A stretch of DNA of 64,000 nucleotides from Nymphaea colorata (taxonomy: Eukaryota > Streptophyta > Magnoliopsida > Nymphaeales > Nymphaeaceae): positions 124,001 through 188,000 of the forward strand of contig NC_045148.1 of NCBI RefSeq assembly GCF_008831285.2, read 5' to 3'. Numbering within the stretch: the stretch's first letter is position 1; every line of letters starts with the position of its first letter. A program made the position numbers and the translations under genes. This document shows, piece by piece, positions 32,700 through 44,019 of this stretch. The notes below the pieces were generated by a model, which was given only the letters and a program-made list of their open reading frames with translations, ran no database searches and was not told the origin of the DNA.

Positions 32700-35100
32700 A
32701 GTTTCTCTTGAGATTTTATATTTTGTTGTGGCCACTGTTTTGACGATTGCATCTATTTCAGTTGGATAATTGCAGATTATGGGACAAACTGTGCTTTAAA
32801 ACCTCAGGTAAGTAAATAGCAGCAATTGAAGCAAGAAAGCAAAAAGCCCCAAAATTTTCAGGGTGTCGTGATAAATTGCCAACAAAAATAAACCAAGTTC
32901 ATCTTCTCTACTTGCATCTAATCCTAGGGACGTGCAGAAACGAAAAACTCATTGGGGCCAGAGAGATGCCAGCTCTTTTAAGTCGATCCTGAGTGCATAA
33001 TGGACTGTCAAGAGCCAAATAAAGAACCCATTTGGCTCTCATTGGGGCCAAATGACCCACTCTTCATGGTGTGGGGGTGGCTGGTCATAGCCCTATCACT
33101 AGTTCAGCTTCTAGGACTACGAGGAGCACACCATTGAGGCCTGTGAGGGCATCTCCAAGTTCACAGAAGTACAGCACAACACCAAAAAAAGGTGAGGGTG
33201 ATCTTCCTCCTCCGATGACACTGGAGCAGTTGGATTTATCAAAACAAAGAAGTTGATGAGATTGTCTTCCAACTTAGCCAAATAGAAAACATGTGTAGTT
33301 TTTCTTCAATAACCTAACCATGCAGATTCTACATGATTATCGTTTACTAATAATCAGATCTTCCATCATGCTTATGCTCGTTATATATGAATTACAATTT
33401 GATGCTTAGTGAGATAAACTTTCACACATATGAGGTAAATTACAATTATGATGTGCTCCAAAGAGAGATGTAAAAATTCTAAATTTCTGGAATTCTAATT
33501 CAGGAATGAATCTACTGTAATTCAAGAATCAAAATTCTTTGTTTGATAACATAGTTCTCATTTCATAAAAAATGAGAATTTTAAATTCTACAATTTCACA
33601 ATTTTGGTCTCATCGAAAGTGATTGGTTTGAAATGGAATGCTGAAAGAAAGCAAACCTGTTTCTTGATGAGTTTGGTATCCTAAAAGCCACGGGTAGGGT
33701 CTGTATGAATTGTAGAGAACCTTTGTATTTTCACATTTCAAGATGTTGATCTTAGATTTTCAAGAAGGTAAGTGTTCTGGGTCCTTAACAACTATATGAT
33801 GTGTGATGGCTTGTTGGACTTTCAATGTCCTCCCTACATCTAGATAATCTTTGGGATTCTTTAGGAGCTGGTAATCAGAGGACGTCAATTAATACTATTT
33901 ATTATTGTAGACATCAGGCTTGATATATAGTGCTTGGAAGTTTGGTCGATCGTCATTCAAAAAAAAAAAAAAGAGGAGGAAAGAAGGAATAACGACAAGT
34001 TCGAGACTATAGATTTCTAACTCCATATGCGTTGCTGTTCAGGCACTTCATCTTCTTTGAACTTAACGAGTAACAGCAGAGCGATTCAGGAAAAAAGAAA
34101 AAAACAAGGGCAAATATGCAGTTCAGAAGGCAAAGCTTGAGTGTCATTCTTAGTTACAGGCCTGACTTATATACAGATTCAGGAGATACATATCATAATT
34201 ACAAAGGATCAATGAACACTAACCAAGCAGATAATTGCTATGTACAAGAACCAATTCAAACAAGACAGACAAAGAATGCAATATATTTATAAGAAGTACA
34301 GCACAACACCATATCAATTCATATCAGCAGGTCAATTTATATCATTTCATTGAAAGCAAACAAGTTCCAACTAACAAATTTAATAATAGAAGTATATCAA
34401 TGTGAACCAACCGAACAAAAAAAATCTCAATAGTCATGAAACCTTGTCTGTTATAGATTTATTTTTGTTGTAAAAAAGAGGACGCCCTTACCTCGACGAG
34501 AAGCTGTTGCTGGGCTGCAACGGAAGCTACGGCTGGTCTGTTGGTGGCCTGCAAATGATAACCGGCAATGGAAAAAGGGCAAGAAAGAGGAGTAAGCCTG
34601 CGGTCAGGGAAAAGGAAAACAACAGAGAGAAAGAAAGAGAGAAGCAACTTGTGCCTAATCTCGACAGAGATGCGGAAGAGTCGCTGCTGCGGAGAGCTAT
34701 CGTTCCTGCTAAGGAGAGGAGAAGAGGAAGCTGAGGAGTTGCTGGGCTGAGAGGTTGCAGATTGCTTGATTGGCAGGGCGAGGGGCAGCTTCAATCCAAC
34801 GCACGTTTGAAGGAGGCGAGAGGTTGAAGGAGGGTGAAGAAGCGTGAGGGGCAAGGAAGACAAGAAGGGGCTATAGGGTGAGGGCTAGGGTAGCTCGGGC
34901 GGCAAAGAAGAAGGAGAGAAACAGGAATATGCAGCTCGGGGGCGTAGACGAGGGCGGAGATGGAGGAGAAAGTAAGGTCGGGGGCGGAGAAGACGAGAAA
35001 GGCAGGGGAGATGGAGGCGGAGGTGGAGGAGAAGGAGATGGGGCAAAGGTTGAGGGCTCGGGGTTGGGGTGGGGAGATGAATTTCTGTCCTGTCTATTCC
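32700..35100. other. Harbinger 5' region with possible leader exon
   Basis: This lies upstream (minus-strand sense) of the SANT gene. The right 700 bp (34490-35090) turns G/C rich with GGAGG-type low-complexity runs on the plus strand (34930-35060). On the minus strand CGTCGAG is followed by GTAAGG at about 34496, a good splice donor, so 34497-35100 may be a leader exon joined to the SANT gene across a 3-kb intron. Open frames at 34459-34863 and 34885-35187 (minus) are low-complexity and not recognised. Confidence 0.35.
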
Positions 35101-35264
35101 GAGGGTTAGCTCGGAACAGAACGAGACAAAAAAATTATTTATACCCTTTTTTAGTCGTTCGTCCTGTCCAGCCTGCCATGTGTCCAACGTTTGATGACAA
35201 AATCAACTAAACAGGACACGCGTGTCCTGTTCTGCGTGTCTTGTGGCCATCAAACGACCTCTAA

Positions 35265-35448
35265 AGGAACAAAGAGGGGAACGAGTAAAGCAAAAGCTCT
35301 TTACAAGGCAACATTAGCATTAAGGAAGGTATTCATGGCAGTATGGGAATTTCCAAAGGAGATCATTCTCCAACGCTCGTCCAATGTTCCTCTCAACGTT
35401 AATGATTCAACGGGTGGGAGATAAAAATGGCGACCATCATTTTCAACA
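35265..35448 (-). repeat. Copia B 3' LTR, inner fragment
   Basis: This continues the LTR after the Harbinger insertion (AAGGAACAAAGAGGGG on the plus strand) and aligns with 39231-39385. It keeps a segment of about 29-30 bp (around 35334-35363) that the other LTR lacks. It ends TTTTCAACA, directly before the polypurine tract. Confidence 0.93.
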
Positions 35449-35460
35449 TTCCCCCTCAAG
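35449..35460 (-). other. Polypurine tract, copia B
   Basis: CTTGAGGGGGAA on the minus strand lies directly before the 3' LTR start (TGTTGAAAATG). This is the standard position for plus-strand DNA priming. Confidence 0.85.
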
Positions 35461-35519
35461 TGGGGTGTAGATATTCGTACATCCCCACTTGCTCAATATT
35501 TTCTGATGTAACTCTCGAG

Positions 35520-38192
35520 TCAAGCCCTTAGTGAGCCCGTCGGCCAGCTGTTTTGAACTTCTGATGTAGTGGGTAGATATTTCGCCTTTTGTACTTTCTC
35601 ACGAACATAGTGACAATCTATTTTTATATGTTTGGTTCTTTCATGAAAAACTAAATTTGCTGAAATATTAATAGCGGCCTGATTCTCACAATACAAATGC
35701 ATAGAAAGATGAACTGGTAGCCCAATTTCTGATATAAGGGTTTTAATCCATGTAAGTTCACTAGCTGTTGTAGCCATAGCTCGATATTCTGCTTCAGCAC
35801 TAGATCTGGACACAACACTCTATTTTTTGCTTTTCCAAGACACAATATTTCCTCCAACAAACACACAGTAGCCAGTTGTACCATATGCCTTGTCCTGGAG
35901 TTCCTTTTAAGTATTGCAGAATGCGATGAACAATTTTCCAATGACGTTCTGTGGGTGCATGCATACACTGACTGCATAGGTTATGTCCGGTCTAGTAATG
36001 GTCAAGTATATAAGTTTTCCTACTAGCCGTTGGTAGCTTCCTTTTTACAGACTAGATCATCTTGAGTAATTTCAACTTTTTGTCCAACTTCAATTGGTGT
36101 CTATATTGGCTTGCACCCAATTTTTCTGACTTCTTTAAGCAAGTCTAAAGTATACCTTCTTTGAGAGAGCAATAGACCCTTGCTTGAGTGAGCAATTTCA
36201 ATGCCTAAAAAATAACGAAGCTTTCCCAGATCCTTTATGTCAAAAACATTGCGAAGCAGTTCTTTAGTACTCAAGATCTTTTCTTCATCAGTCCCTGTCA
36301 TCCACATATACAAGTACAATAAACCAGATTACCATCCTTCTGTTTGATAAATAAAGAGTTGCCAGCATTGCTTCTTACAAAACCCTATTCTTCTAAGAAA
36401 TTACTCAACCCGTAGTGCCATGCCCTTGGAAATTGTTTCCAGCCATAGATTGCCTTGTGAAGCTTGCACACCAATTTTTTCTTAGCTTCTTGAGGATGTC
36501 TGGGAGGAAGACTCATGTACACTTCTTCTTTCAAATCCCCTTGCAGAAAAGAGTTTTTAACATCAAGTGCATATAAGTGCCAATTATAATTGCATGCAAC
36601 TGATAATATCACCCTTATTGTATTCATTTTTGCTACAGGCGCAAAGCTCTCTTCATAATCTAAGCCTTGAGTCTGTGTATACCCTTTTACGACAAGTCTG
36701 GCCTTATATCTTTCAACACTCACATCGCTTATGTATTTTATTTTAAACACCCAGCGACACCCAACAACCTTTCTTCTTGGAGGTAGCATAACAATATCCC
36801 AAGTTTTGTTTTGATGTAAGGCACTAAGTTTTTCATCCATGGCTTTTAACCACATCGAGTCTCTTTTGGCTTCTTCATATGTAGTTGGCTCTGAACAATT
36901 AGAGACTCTTGATATATATGCTCTATACATGTGGTTAATCTTATCGTATCCAATATAATGTTCGATAGGATAACTTGTAGAAGTATAAGTGACGTAATCT
37001 GATAACCGAGTAGGTGGCTTGACTTGTCGCTCTAATCTTCTTATAGTGATTTGGGTGTCATTTTCGCTGGCAGCCACTATAGTGGTTTGAGTATCATTCT
37101 GATGGTCTGGAGCTGCAATTTCAGTATTGGCCTCTTCAAATCCTTCTGGTGAATTTTGGATTCTTCTTATGACTGTAAACTCACTGTAAGGATCTATAGT
37201 TGGTAGCACGATCTCCCCCTGAAGGCAAGTCTCATCAAGAATGTCGGATGTAGGAGGAAAATTTTCTTTCATAATACGATTTTCTGGTATTGAGTGATGA
37301 AAGTAAGGTGTGTTTTCATCAAACACAACATCAGATTTGAGCAAATAAATCCATGTAACCTTTGAGAAATCGTCTATAAATATGACATAATACCGAAAAC
37401 CAAAATATGAAACCATGACGGCCGGGCCCCACACGTCAGAAAATCAAATCAATGGAATTTTCAGTATTAGTATCAGACTTTGGAAAGGGAGGTCTACTCA
37501 TTTTAGCATAGCGACACACATCACATGTTTGACAATCATAATAATATGTAGGAAATAAACAATTCAGTTTGTAGCTAGAAGGGTGGCCTAATCTTTTGTG
37601 CTACAATGAGCTATCAAGTCTAGCAACCATGGCTTTGCTTTCTTGTTCCAATACATATAAACCTTTAGCTAATCTTCCTTTACCAATCATCTTCTTCGAC
37701 AATCTGTCTTGAAAAACCACATCATGAGGTGAGAATATAACATCATAGTTCAATTCCCTAATGAGTCTAGAAACAGATAATAAATTTGTAGATAGACTAG
37801 GAACTACTAGAGCATTAATATTTTGTTCACAATCAAGAAGATGAACATTACTAATACCCTCTATTTTTACCTTTGATCCATATGCAATAATCACAGTCAT
37901 TTCCATGTGCACGTTTAATATTTGATTGATCTATAATTGAGGTGCACATGTGTTCACTTACTCCAGAGTCAATAACCCAATCAAAGTGAGTAGAAAACAT
38001 ACCTGAAGTATTTGCACTAGCTGCGGAGGCCACCATAGTAGTTGTTTCCTTCTGTTTGCAGACATTTTGTAGAAGTTCTGTAATAGGTTTCAACTGAGCA
38101 ACCACGTCAACATTTTCTGTAGTAGCGGAATGGGCTGTTGCAGTAGGTTCATTTGATCGACGAATCAAAGGTTGGCCTGGCTTCCCGTGCAA
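35520..38192 (-). pseudogene. Copia B pol, broken, integrase core deleted
   Basis: The protease has FDWVIDSGVSEHM (D-S-G). The integrase zinc domain follows (HKRLGHPSS then CDVCRYAKMSRPP), then SDVWGP with the first catalytic Asp and FIDDFSKVTWIYLLKS. There the sequence jumps at about 37335 to DVVFDEN, the C-terminal integrase motif, so the second Asp and the Glu are gone. Reverse transcriptase follows (WDIVMLPPRRKVVGCRWVFK, VERYKARLVVKGYTQTQGLD, YALDVKNSFLQGDLKEEVYM). The catalytic YVDD is still encoded at 36308-36297 but a frameshift lies just after it. RNase H (SSAEAEYRAMA, YCENQAAI) closes the frame, with Glu where the family usually has Asp. Confidence 0.88.
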
Positions 38193-38231
38193 TATCCAGC
38201 ACCTCTCACGGGTATGTCCGTCCTTCTTACA

Positions 38232-39060
38232 TTAGGTACAGGTGAACTTGCTGCGATTTTGGTTTCTTGGTTTATTTTCAAGGAAACCGTGGTTGTCTTT
38301 CTTTCCCATGGTGGCAGCAAAGGCAGTTATCTGAACCATCAACTGATGGAATAGCTTGTGGCTTGTGTTGATATGAGTTCATGACACGTCTGCGAGTTTC
38401 TTTTCTCATAAGCAAAGATAAGATATTGTTGACTGAGGGTAATTCCAGCGAGAGAAGAATTTGACTTCGGAGATGCTCAAAGTCATTTCTAAGACCAGCA
38501 AGAAGTTGAAAGGATTTCTCATGTTCTCTAAGCTTTTTTGATGGAGCATTATCCGAGTAAGTCATGGTACATAGGTCATATTCATCCTATATATGTCTCA
38601 TTTTACCATAGTAATCAGCAATGCAAAGATCATCTTTCTTTAGACTATGGATTAAGTAAGACAATTGATACATCCGAGCCACATTATTTTGTTCACCAAA
38701 CATTTCTTGGGCATTAATCCATATGTCACGGGCAGTAGTAGCAAGTATAAAATTTTCAGCAATTTTTTATTCCATGGAATTTAAGAACCACGACATAACC
38801 ATATCATTGACCGATTTCCATTCTTTATACTTAGCATCATGAATTTCTGGTTTAGTAATTTCTCCATCAACATATCCGAGTTTTGATCTACCGTTAAGAT
38901 ATAAGGAAACAGATTTCGACCAAGAGAGATAATTTCTTCCATCTAGCAAAATAGAGGTGATTTTTGAACTTGATACCTGTTCTTGAACGAGTATTCGTTC
39001 AACCGAAAAATCTGATGCCACGTTAGTTGCAGCCACGAAGAAACACCAACTTAGAGTACC
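38232..39060 (-). pseudogene. Copia B gag, broken
   Basis: The N-terminal part has ITSILLDGRNYLSWSKSVSL and LGYVDGEITKPE, typical of plant copia gag. The middle (38565-38278) has the LLAGLRNDFEHLRSQILL block of UBN2-type gag. The zinc knuckle (CKKDGHTRERC) is preceded by an in-frame stop at 38234-38232, where the first Cys pair would be completed. A stop also lies between the N-terminal and middle parts near 38768. A clear initiator Met is missing. Confidence 0.8.
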
Positions 39061-39061
39061 C

Positions 39062-39073
39062 TCTCTGATACCA
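39062..39073 (-). promoter_or_regulatory. Primer binding site, copia B
   Basis: The minus strand reads TGGTATCAGAGA, directly inside the 5' LTR. It is an initiator-Met tRNA-type site with one change from the usual TGGTATCAGAGC. Confidence 0.85.
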
Positions 39074-39385
39074 TGTACAAAATAGATCAAATAACAAAAG
39101 AGGACACACTTGTACGTGGTTCGGTCAATCAGACCTATGTCCACGAGAAACAACTTCACACCTCTCGTGTGATTTTCTTCATTATGTTGTGCATAGAAAA
39201 CAATACATAATATAATGTTCCAATCCCATAAAGGAACAAAGAGGGGAACGAGCAGAGCAAAAGCTCTTTACAAGGCAACATTAGCATTAGGGAAGGTGTT
39301 CATTCTCCAACGCTCGTCCAACGTTCCTCTCAACGTTAATGATTCAACGGGTGGGAGATAAAAATGGCAACCATCATTTTCAACA
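39074..39385 (-). repeat. Copia B 5' LTR
   Basis: This intact-looking LTR of 312 bp is TG...CA bounded. It carries the uninterrupted CCCATAAAGGAAC sequence (39225-39237), the empty site of the Harbinger insertion in the other LTR. Relative to the 3' LTR it has lost about 29-30 bp between two short CAT-containing repeats. Confidence 0.93.
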
Positions 39386-39390
39386 TATTA

Positions 39391-41126
39391 AGTTGCCGAA
39401 TGATGATCTGATTGCAGACCTTAATTTGTCATGTGACGGCTGGAAACAACAGCACAGATCATAAGAATTTTCCTGGTTTTTTGGGCGCAGATTAGAGAGA
39501 TAGGCACTGTGGATTCGAACAGGAGAACCCTCAACCATGTGATATTGAATCTTGAACATTCAAATTTGTCCATTTGACTGCTTGAATTTGAAGATGGGGC
39601 TGCATCTCATGTGTTTGAAATAAGAAACTCCTTGTAGTTGACATAATTAATGCCCAGAGCCCTTTTGCTGTCCCTTTTCAAATGCAAACAAGTAAAATAG
39701 GGATGTTAGTGTGGATCCTCAGAACCATGAACTTTATCATTGATTTTTTGCTACATCAGATCCTTGGATTTCAAACCTTGAAGAAGAAGAAGAAAGAAAA
39801 AAAGGAGCGGTTAGTTCGATATTCGATTTAGTCCTTGTTAGACGGCTTTCTTTTGCTAACATGGAAGGAAAATGTGACAAGGACCAGAGAGAAGAACAAA
39901 GTGGGGTGTCTGAAGTTTTACAGTTCATTTCTTGTAGCAGATTTTTATCTAACTTGAGAGGCGGCCATTAAAGAAGCATCCAACGCGTCTTGGCATCCGT
40001 ACTTCATGCAAATGGTCCCAACCCTGTGAAGCACATTAAAGTCGCTCACATACTGATACTGTTACCAAAAGTAGGAAGGCAAATTTTGACAGATGGACGA
40101 CGGTTGCTCTCGAACCTACGTTTGAGGATTTTGGATGGTATCCAGATTTGAATTTTCTATTGTACTTGGCCATTCTGGATCCGAATCATTTCTATCCCTC
40201 CAAGTTAGGCCTAAATGGCCAGGTGGGCTAGGTCCTTTGACTAGGCCCAGTTGACAAGGCCGTTCTACCGGGCCCATGGCCAAGCTTCTATGAACCAGGT
40301 GTTGTAAAAGTATGAAATTAAACACCCTAGTATTGGTATGAATTGGCTTATTCACGACATACGCTAATAGAAATGTGAATCACAATAAGAAAAGCATTAT
40401 CAAAGCAATGAAACAGGCCCCTAGGGAAGTGGCAAACCTTCTCATGACATAATATAGAAGGAAGGCCACCAGTTTTCTAGCTTCCGTGTTTTGTGGAAAA
40501 CCGTCACAAGTTTTTAAATCATGTGGAGAACACCAAGAAAGCTTGATCTTAGGTCTTCACCAATGATATTCATTCATGTTGCCTTGTGGGTAACCTTTTA
40601 GGGATCTCTAAGGGGCTGTATGGTAACATTAATGTTCTGCCCCAAAAAATAGGTAGATTCCATAAATATGTTTCGTTCTAGACAGTAACAAATGTGTTAC
40701 TGTTGCCAAAAAGTTAGTTTCATGGTTTGCATCCAACTTTTATTTTAACTTTTAAAAGAATATGGTAATTTACAGGGTTTTTTTTATTATTATTAACAAT
40801 CAGATGGTTTTTTTTTTTAAATAAAAAAGGTTAAACCTTAACACTCTTATCTCCGAAGGGCTTAGTGCATCTGTGCGTCTCCCTTCCGGTGTGTGAGTGT
40901 GTGGCAGCCTTGGGTGAGAATAATCTGGGTGTGTTTTTCTTAAATTAAAAATAAAGTAATTAAAAAAAAAGACTGATGGGACCTGAGTGTCTTGACCGTT
41001 CCATTGCTACCAATTACAAAATTAGCTATGGCATCCTCAATCCATCACTTCGTGCCGTTTAGTAAAAAATTTCTAATCAAACTCTTAAAACTCTTAAGAT
41101 GCTAAATACTGGTTTCCAATAATTTT
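39391..41126. other. Spacer without recognisable genes
   Basis: No protein family or RNA gene was seen. A GGGGCTGTATGGTAAC phrase at about 40613 resembles a MITE terminus, but no matching right end was found. Confidence 0.45.
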
Positions 41127-42446
41127 TACCGGCTACCGGAGAGGCAAGTAGGGCCCACATGGGACTTGGCCTCACCTCAAAATTTAAAAAAAATTATATG
41201 TAAATTTTAAAAAATTTCACTTGTTTTATATAAAAATTTTTAAAAAATGATATTTAAAAAATTTTGGTTCTAGTTAGGGCTGCACAACGAATTGAGCCAA
41301 CTCGGGCTCGACTCGAACTCACCCGGAAAAGCTCGACTCGAACTCGACTCATTTATAAATGAGTCGAGTTCGAGCTCACCCATTAAACTCGAAACGCTAC
41401 ACGAGTCGAGTTCGAGTTGCACGAACTCGACTCGTTTAAACTTGACTCGACTCGTACAAACCAGTTCATGAAACCGGTTTAGGGTTAAAACGAAATGTCG
41501 AAAGCCAATCTTCCCTTCACGTCTTGAATTTCTTCTGTCTTGTCTCTCTCTTCTCGATTTCTCATCTTCCCTCTTCCATCGACCACAACTGTGAAATCGT
41601 CTTCCCTCTTCCGTCGACCATGGCTGCCAGACGAGACGAGGTCATGAGAGAGGACCAAGGTCCACGGCCTCCGGTCTTCCATGTTACATCTAGAAGGGGA
41701 AGACCGAAGGGGTGAAGCCGCGAAGTGCGGTAGCCAGCAGCGGAGCAGCCGGTAGGGCGGCAGGTGGCAGCCTCTTGTTCTGATTTTTATGCTGAAGAAT
41801 AGAAGAAGCACCTGGGTCTCGCTTGCGTGGTCGGTGACGCATGACCTTTGTCCTGGACTCCCGGTTAGGGTTTATCTTCTCCCTCTTTTTTTTTTGTGGA
41901 TTATTGCTTTTGTTTTTTTTTGTGGCTTCCAAATGAATTCATATTCTGGTGGATGGAGGAGTTTGGCTTCTGTGTGTTGAATCTTGTGGTGTTTTCTAGT
42001 GACTTTTATTTTATTGTTATTGATAGTAAATTCGTTGTTCTCATTTTCGTGTGTTTGTTTTTACATCATTGTGTAATGTGGACTGATTACATTTTTTTTC
42101 ATCTCTGTTTTGTTGTTATTGTCCTGTGCTTTGTTTTGTTGTTATTGTCCTCTGCTCTGTTTTTTTCATCTCTATCTTTCTGTTATTGTCCTATGCTCTG
42201 TTTTGTTGTTTCTGTCCTGTAGAAAACGAGTTAAGCGAGTTACACGAGTCGAGCTCGACTTTGTGTAATCGAGTCGAGCTCGAGCTTGTGTTAGGGAGCT
42301 CGACTTGAGTTCGAGTCGAGTTCGAGCTCGAGCTCTTTGAGCCGAGTCGAGCTCGAGCTGGCAAGCTCAAGCTCGACTCGGCTCGTGTGCAGCCCTAGTT
42401 CTAGTCAAAATTTAGAAATTTTAATTTAATTTCCTTTATAAAAAAA
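41127..42446 (+). repeat. GGGGCGGAG-family repeat split by a hAT insertion
   Basis: The left part (41127-41274) carries GGGCCCACATGGGACTTGG and the AAAATTTCACTTGTTTTATA block. The right part (42398-42446) carries CAAAATTTAGAAATTTTAAT. Placed together they follow the same order as the unsplit copy at 44727-44943. The insertion is the hAT-type element at 41275-42397. Confidence 0.7.
41275..42397. mobile_element. hAT-type transposon, 1123 bp, non-autonomous
   Basis: The terminal inverted repeat is TAGGGCTGCACAACGA on the left and TAGGGCTGCACACGAG on the right (reverse complement). A perfect 8-bp target duplication GTTCTAGT flanks it (41267-41274, 42398-42405), the length typical of hAT. Both arms (about 200 bp each) are built of GAGCTCGA / ACTCGAACTCG motifs in inverted arrangement, so they could fold into a hairpin. 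The interior has no transposase; it carries a C/T-rich stretch, unassigned frames on both strands (for example 41485-41811 minus) and degenerate repeats of TGTTTTGTTGTTATTGTCCT (about 42105-42215). Confidence 0.92.
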
Positions 42447-42460
42447 TTTTGGCTACCCGG

Positions 42461-43590
42461 TACTCGGCCCGGGCCTTGAAAAACTACTAAACGGGCTCAT
42501 TTTATCGGGACTGGCCCGACCCGGTAATTAACGGGTCCGGCTCGGGCCCTCGACTATGTTCATCGGGAGCCAGAGAAGCCCGACAATAATTTTTAAAATA
42601 TATATATTTTTTTCAAAAAAAATAAGCTTAGGTCAGGGTTTTCATTTCATACTCGATACTTTCATTCCCTAGTTGTCTATCGTTCTCCTCTAGTCCTCCA
42701 CTCCTCTACGACTCTGCAAACAAGACCAGTGAGACTGCCTCCTCCAGTCCTTCCCATTGCCCATCGACCGCTTCCTCTGGTCCTCTTCGTCGGCCGTCGC
42801 CCATCGGCTATTCGACTGTTTTCTCTGGTTGTTTCCATCATAGATCGACTGCCTCTCGTCCCGTAAGAGATGAAACGTTTCTCTTGCAATTCTCCCTTAT
42901 GCTTTTTCATTTCCTGAACTTGCTTTCCTGTTCGAATATTTATGATTCCCTTTGTTGTCGTTGAGTGCAAAAGTTAGAAATGATCGAATAATTAGAGCAT
43001 TGAATTAGTTAGGGTTTTACTTTTTGGATGGTGATGGCGAATGATTTTCCTTCTTATTCGCCTTCATAACATTATTTTTGGCTGTTGAACAATTTTTTTG
43101 TACTCAAGATGTTCAATGAATCAATATAGCATTCTAATTATTCCGCGTTGTTTTCCTAATTTAATAAGGCAGTTTCAGTTTGTGGGTGGATTGTAACCAG
43201 CATCATTTTTTGGAGATGTTTCCTTAATTTAATAAAGCACTCTGTTCACAAAAGTTGTAAGAAGAATGTTTATCCATGTCATGTTTATCCACGTCTGACC
43301 TGCATTTTTATCTATGTAACACGTTAAAACTTCGAATGCAACAGGGCTCAAGTTGCTCATAGAAAATATCGCCATGTAAGAGAAGCGCGACCCATTAATA
43401 ATCGGGCCGGGCTGGGCCGAGCCTCAAGCATAAGATCAAGCCGGATGCCCGATTAGCTATGGGCCCGGCCCAGCCCGACCCGATTATTAAGGGGCCGGCG
43501 AACTGACCCGATAAAATAATCAGGCTTAAAAATAGGCATTTTTATCGGACCAGGCTGGCCTGGCCTGGCCTGGTCCGGATGCCAAGCATT
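42461..43590. mobile_element. Second hAT-like element, boundaries uncertain
   Basis: The arms at 42461-42590 and about 43390-43590 are rich in CGGGCCGGGC-type motifs and align with each other in inverted orientation (for example ATTTTATCGGGA and ATTTTATCGGGTC, TAATTAACGGGTCCGGC and TAATAATCGGGTCGGGC). The interior has no recognised protein. The outermost bases and the target duplication could not be fixed. The right end reads TAATGCTTGGCATCCGGACC outward to inward. Confidence 0.5.
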
Positions 43591-43619
43591 ACCTAGCAGT
43601 ATGATTGTCATGAGTTTGA

Positions 43620-44019
43620 CAACTATGATGTAGAACCAAGCCCACAATGTAAGCACAGACCGTGGGCGCCTGGCCTTGCTACTGCTGAAACTAATTGCTG
43701 CTCTGCCTTCTGTCTTACCCTCCTCCTCATCATGGTAAACGGCGTCGTCTTTCTGATCACCCTTAAAGGCTCCAACAACAGCGCAATCAATGCGTTCAGA
43801 ATCAGGGCAGAAGAAGGCGCTGAATTGAGTGGGGCGCCACTCCATATTTGGTTTCGTTTTCCTCTTAATCTTTGCGGTGGCTGAGTGTTCAGAGAGCAAT
43901 GGCAGAATCTTAAAGACCTTGCTTCTCTTGAAAAGGGTGTTCACTGCCTTGGCCTGCAAAAATATTGCCGTAATTGGTTTCAGGGAACCAAATAGTGACA
44001 GTTCATCAGGTGTGGCCAA
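43620..44019 (-). pseudogene. Possible gene fragment of unknown family
   Basis: A minus-strand frame open from 44019 to 43453 gives 188 residues; the last 35 or so translate the neighbouring GC-rich transposon arm. The first 120 residues look protein-like: AKAVNTLFKRSKVFKILPLL, an acidic DEEEGKTEGR stretch and a hydrophobic LTLWAWFYIIVVKLMTIILL segment. A good splice acceptor (TTTTTGCAG before GCCAAGG) lies at about 43955, so the real exon may begin there. I do not recognise the family. It may be an exon remnant of a host gene cut by transposons, or chance. Confidence 0.25.

Larger units (their letters stand above)
27988..35261 (-). mobile_element. PIF/Harbinger transposon, 7.27 kb
   Basis: This two-gene DNA transposon is inserted in the LTR of copia element B. 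Terminal inverted repeats start GAGGTCGTTTGATTG (left) and GAGGTCGTTTGATGG (right, reverse complement). A perfect 3-bp target duplication TAA flanks them (27985-27987, 35262-35264), as is usual for this superfamily. The empty site is preserved at 39225-39237. Both superfamily genes are present on the minus strand, a SANT/Myb-like protein (31500-30676) and a DDE transposase (30452-29367), and both are broken. Near each end lies a palindrome built on CAGGACG/CGTCCTG or CAGGACACGCGTGTCCTG, plus many TGTC(T/C)G motifs, possible transposase-binding repeats. Confidence 0.95.
27831..39385 (-). mobile_element. Ty1-copia retrotransposon B with nested Harbinger insertion
   Basis: This is a complete but dead copia element on the minus strand, flanked by a perfect 5-bp target duplication TATTA (27826-27830 and 39386-39390). 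The 5' LTR is 39074-39385 and the primer binding site 39073-39062. Gag-pol remnants run 39060 to 35520, then a polypurine tract (35460-35449) and the 3' LTR, which is split in two (35448-35265 and 27987-27831) by a 7.27-kb PIF/Harbinger transposon. Without that insertion the element would be about 4.3 kb. By eye the LTRs differ at about 16 positions over some 310 aligned bases, plus a 29-30-bp deletion in the 5' LTR. The polyprotein carries stops, frameshifts and a deleted integrase core. Confidence 0.95.

Noticed and set aside
40611-40760. GGGGCTGTATGGTAAC as a MITE left end
   Set aside because: No matching right terminus or target duplication could be located.
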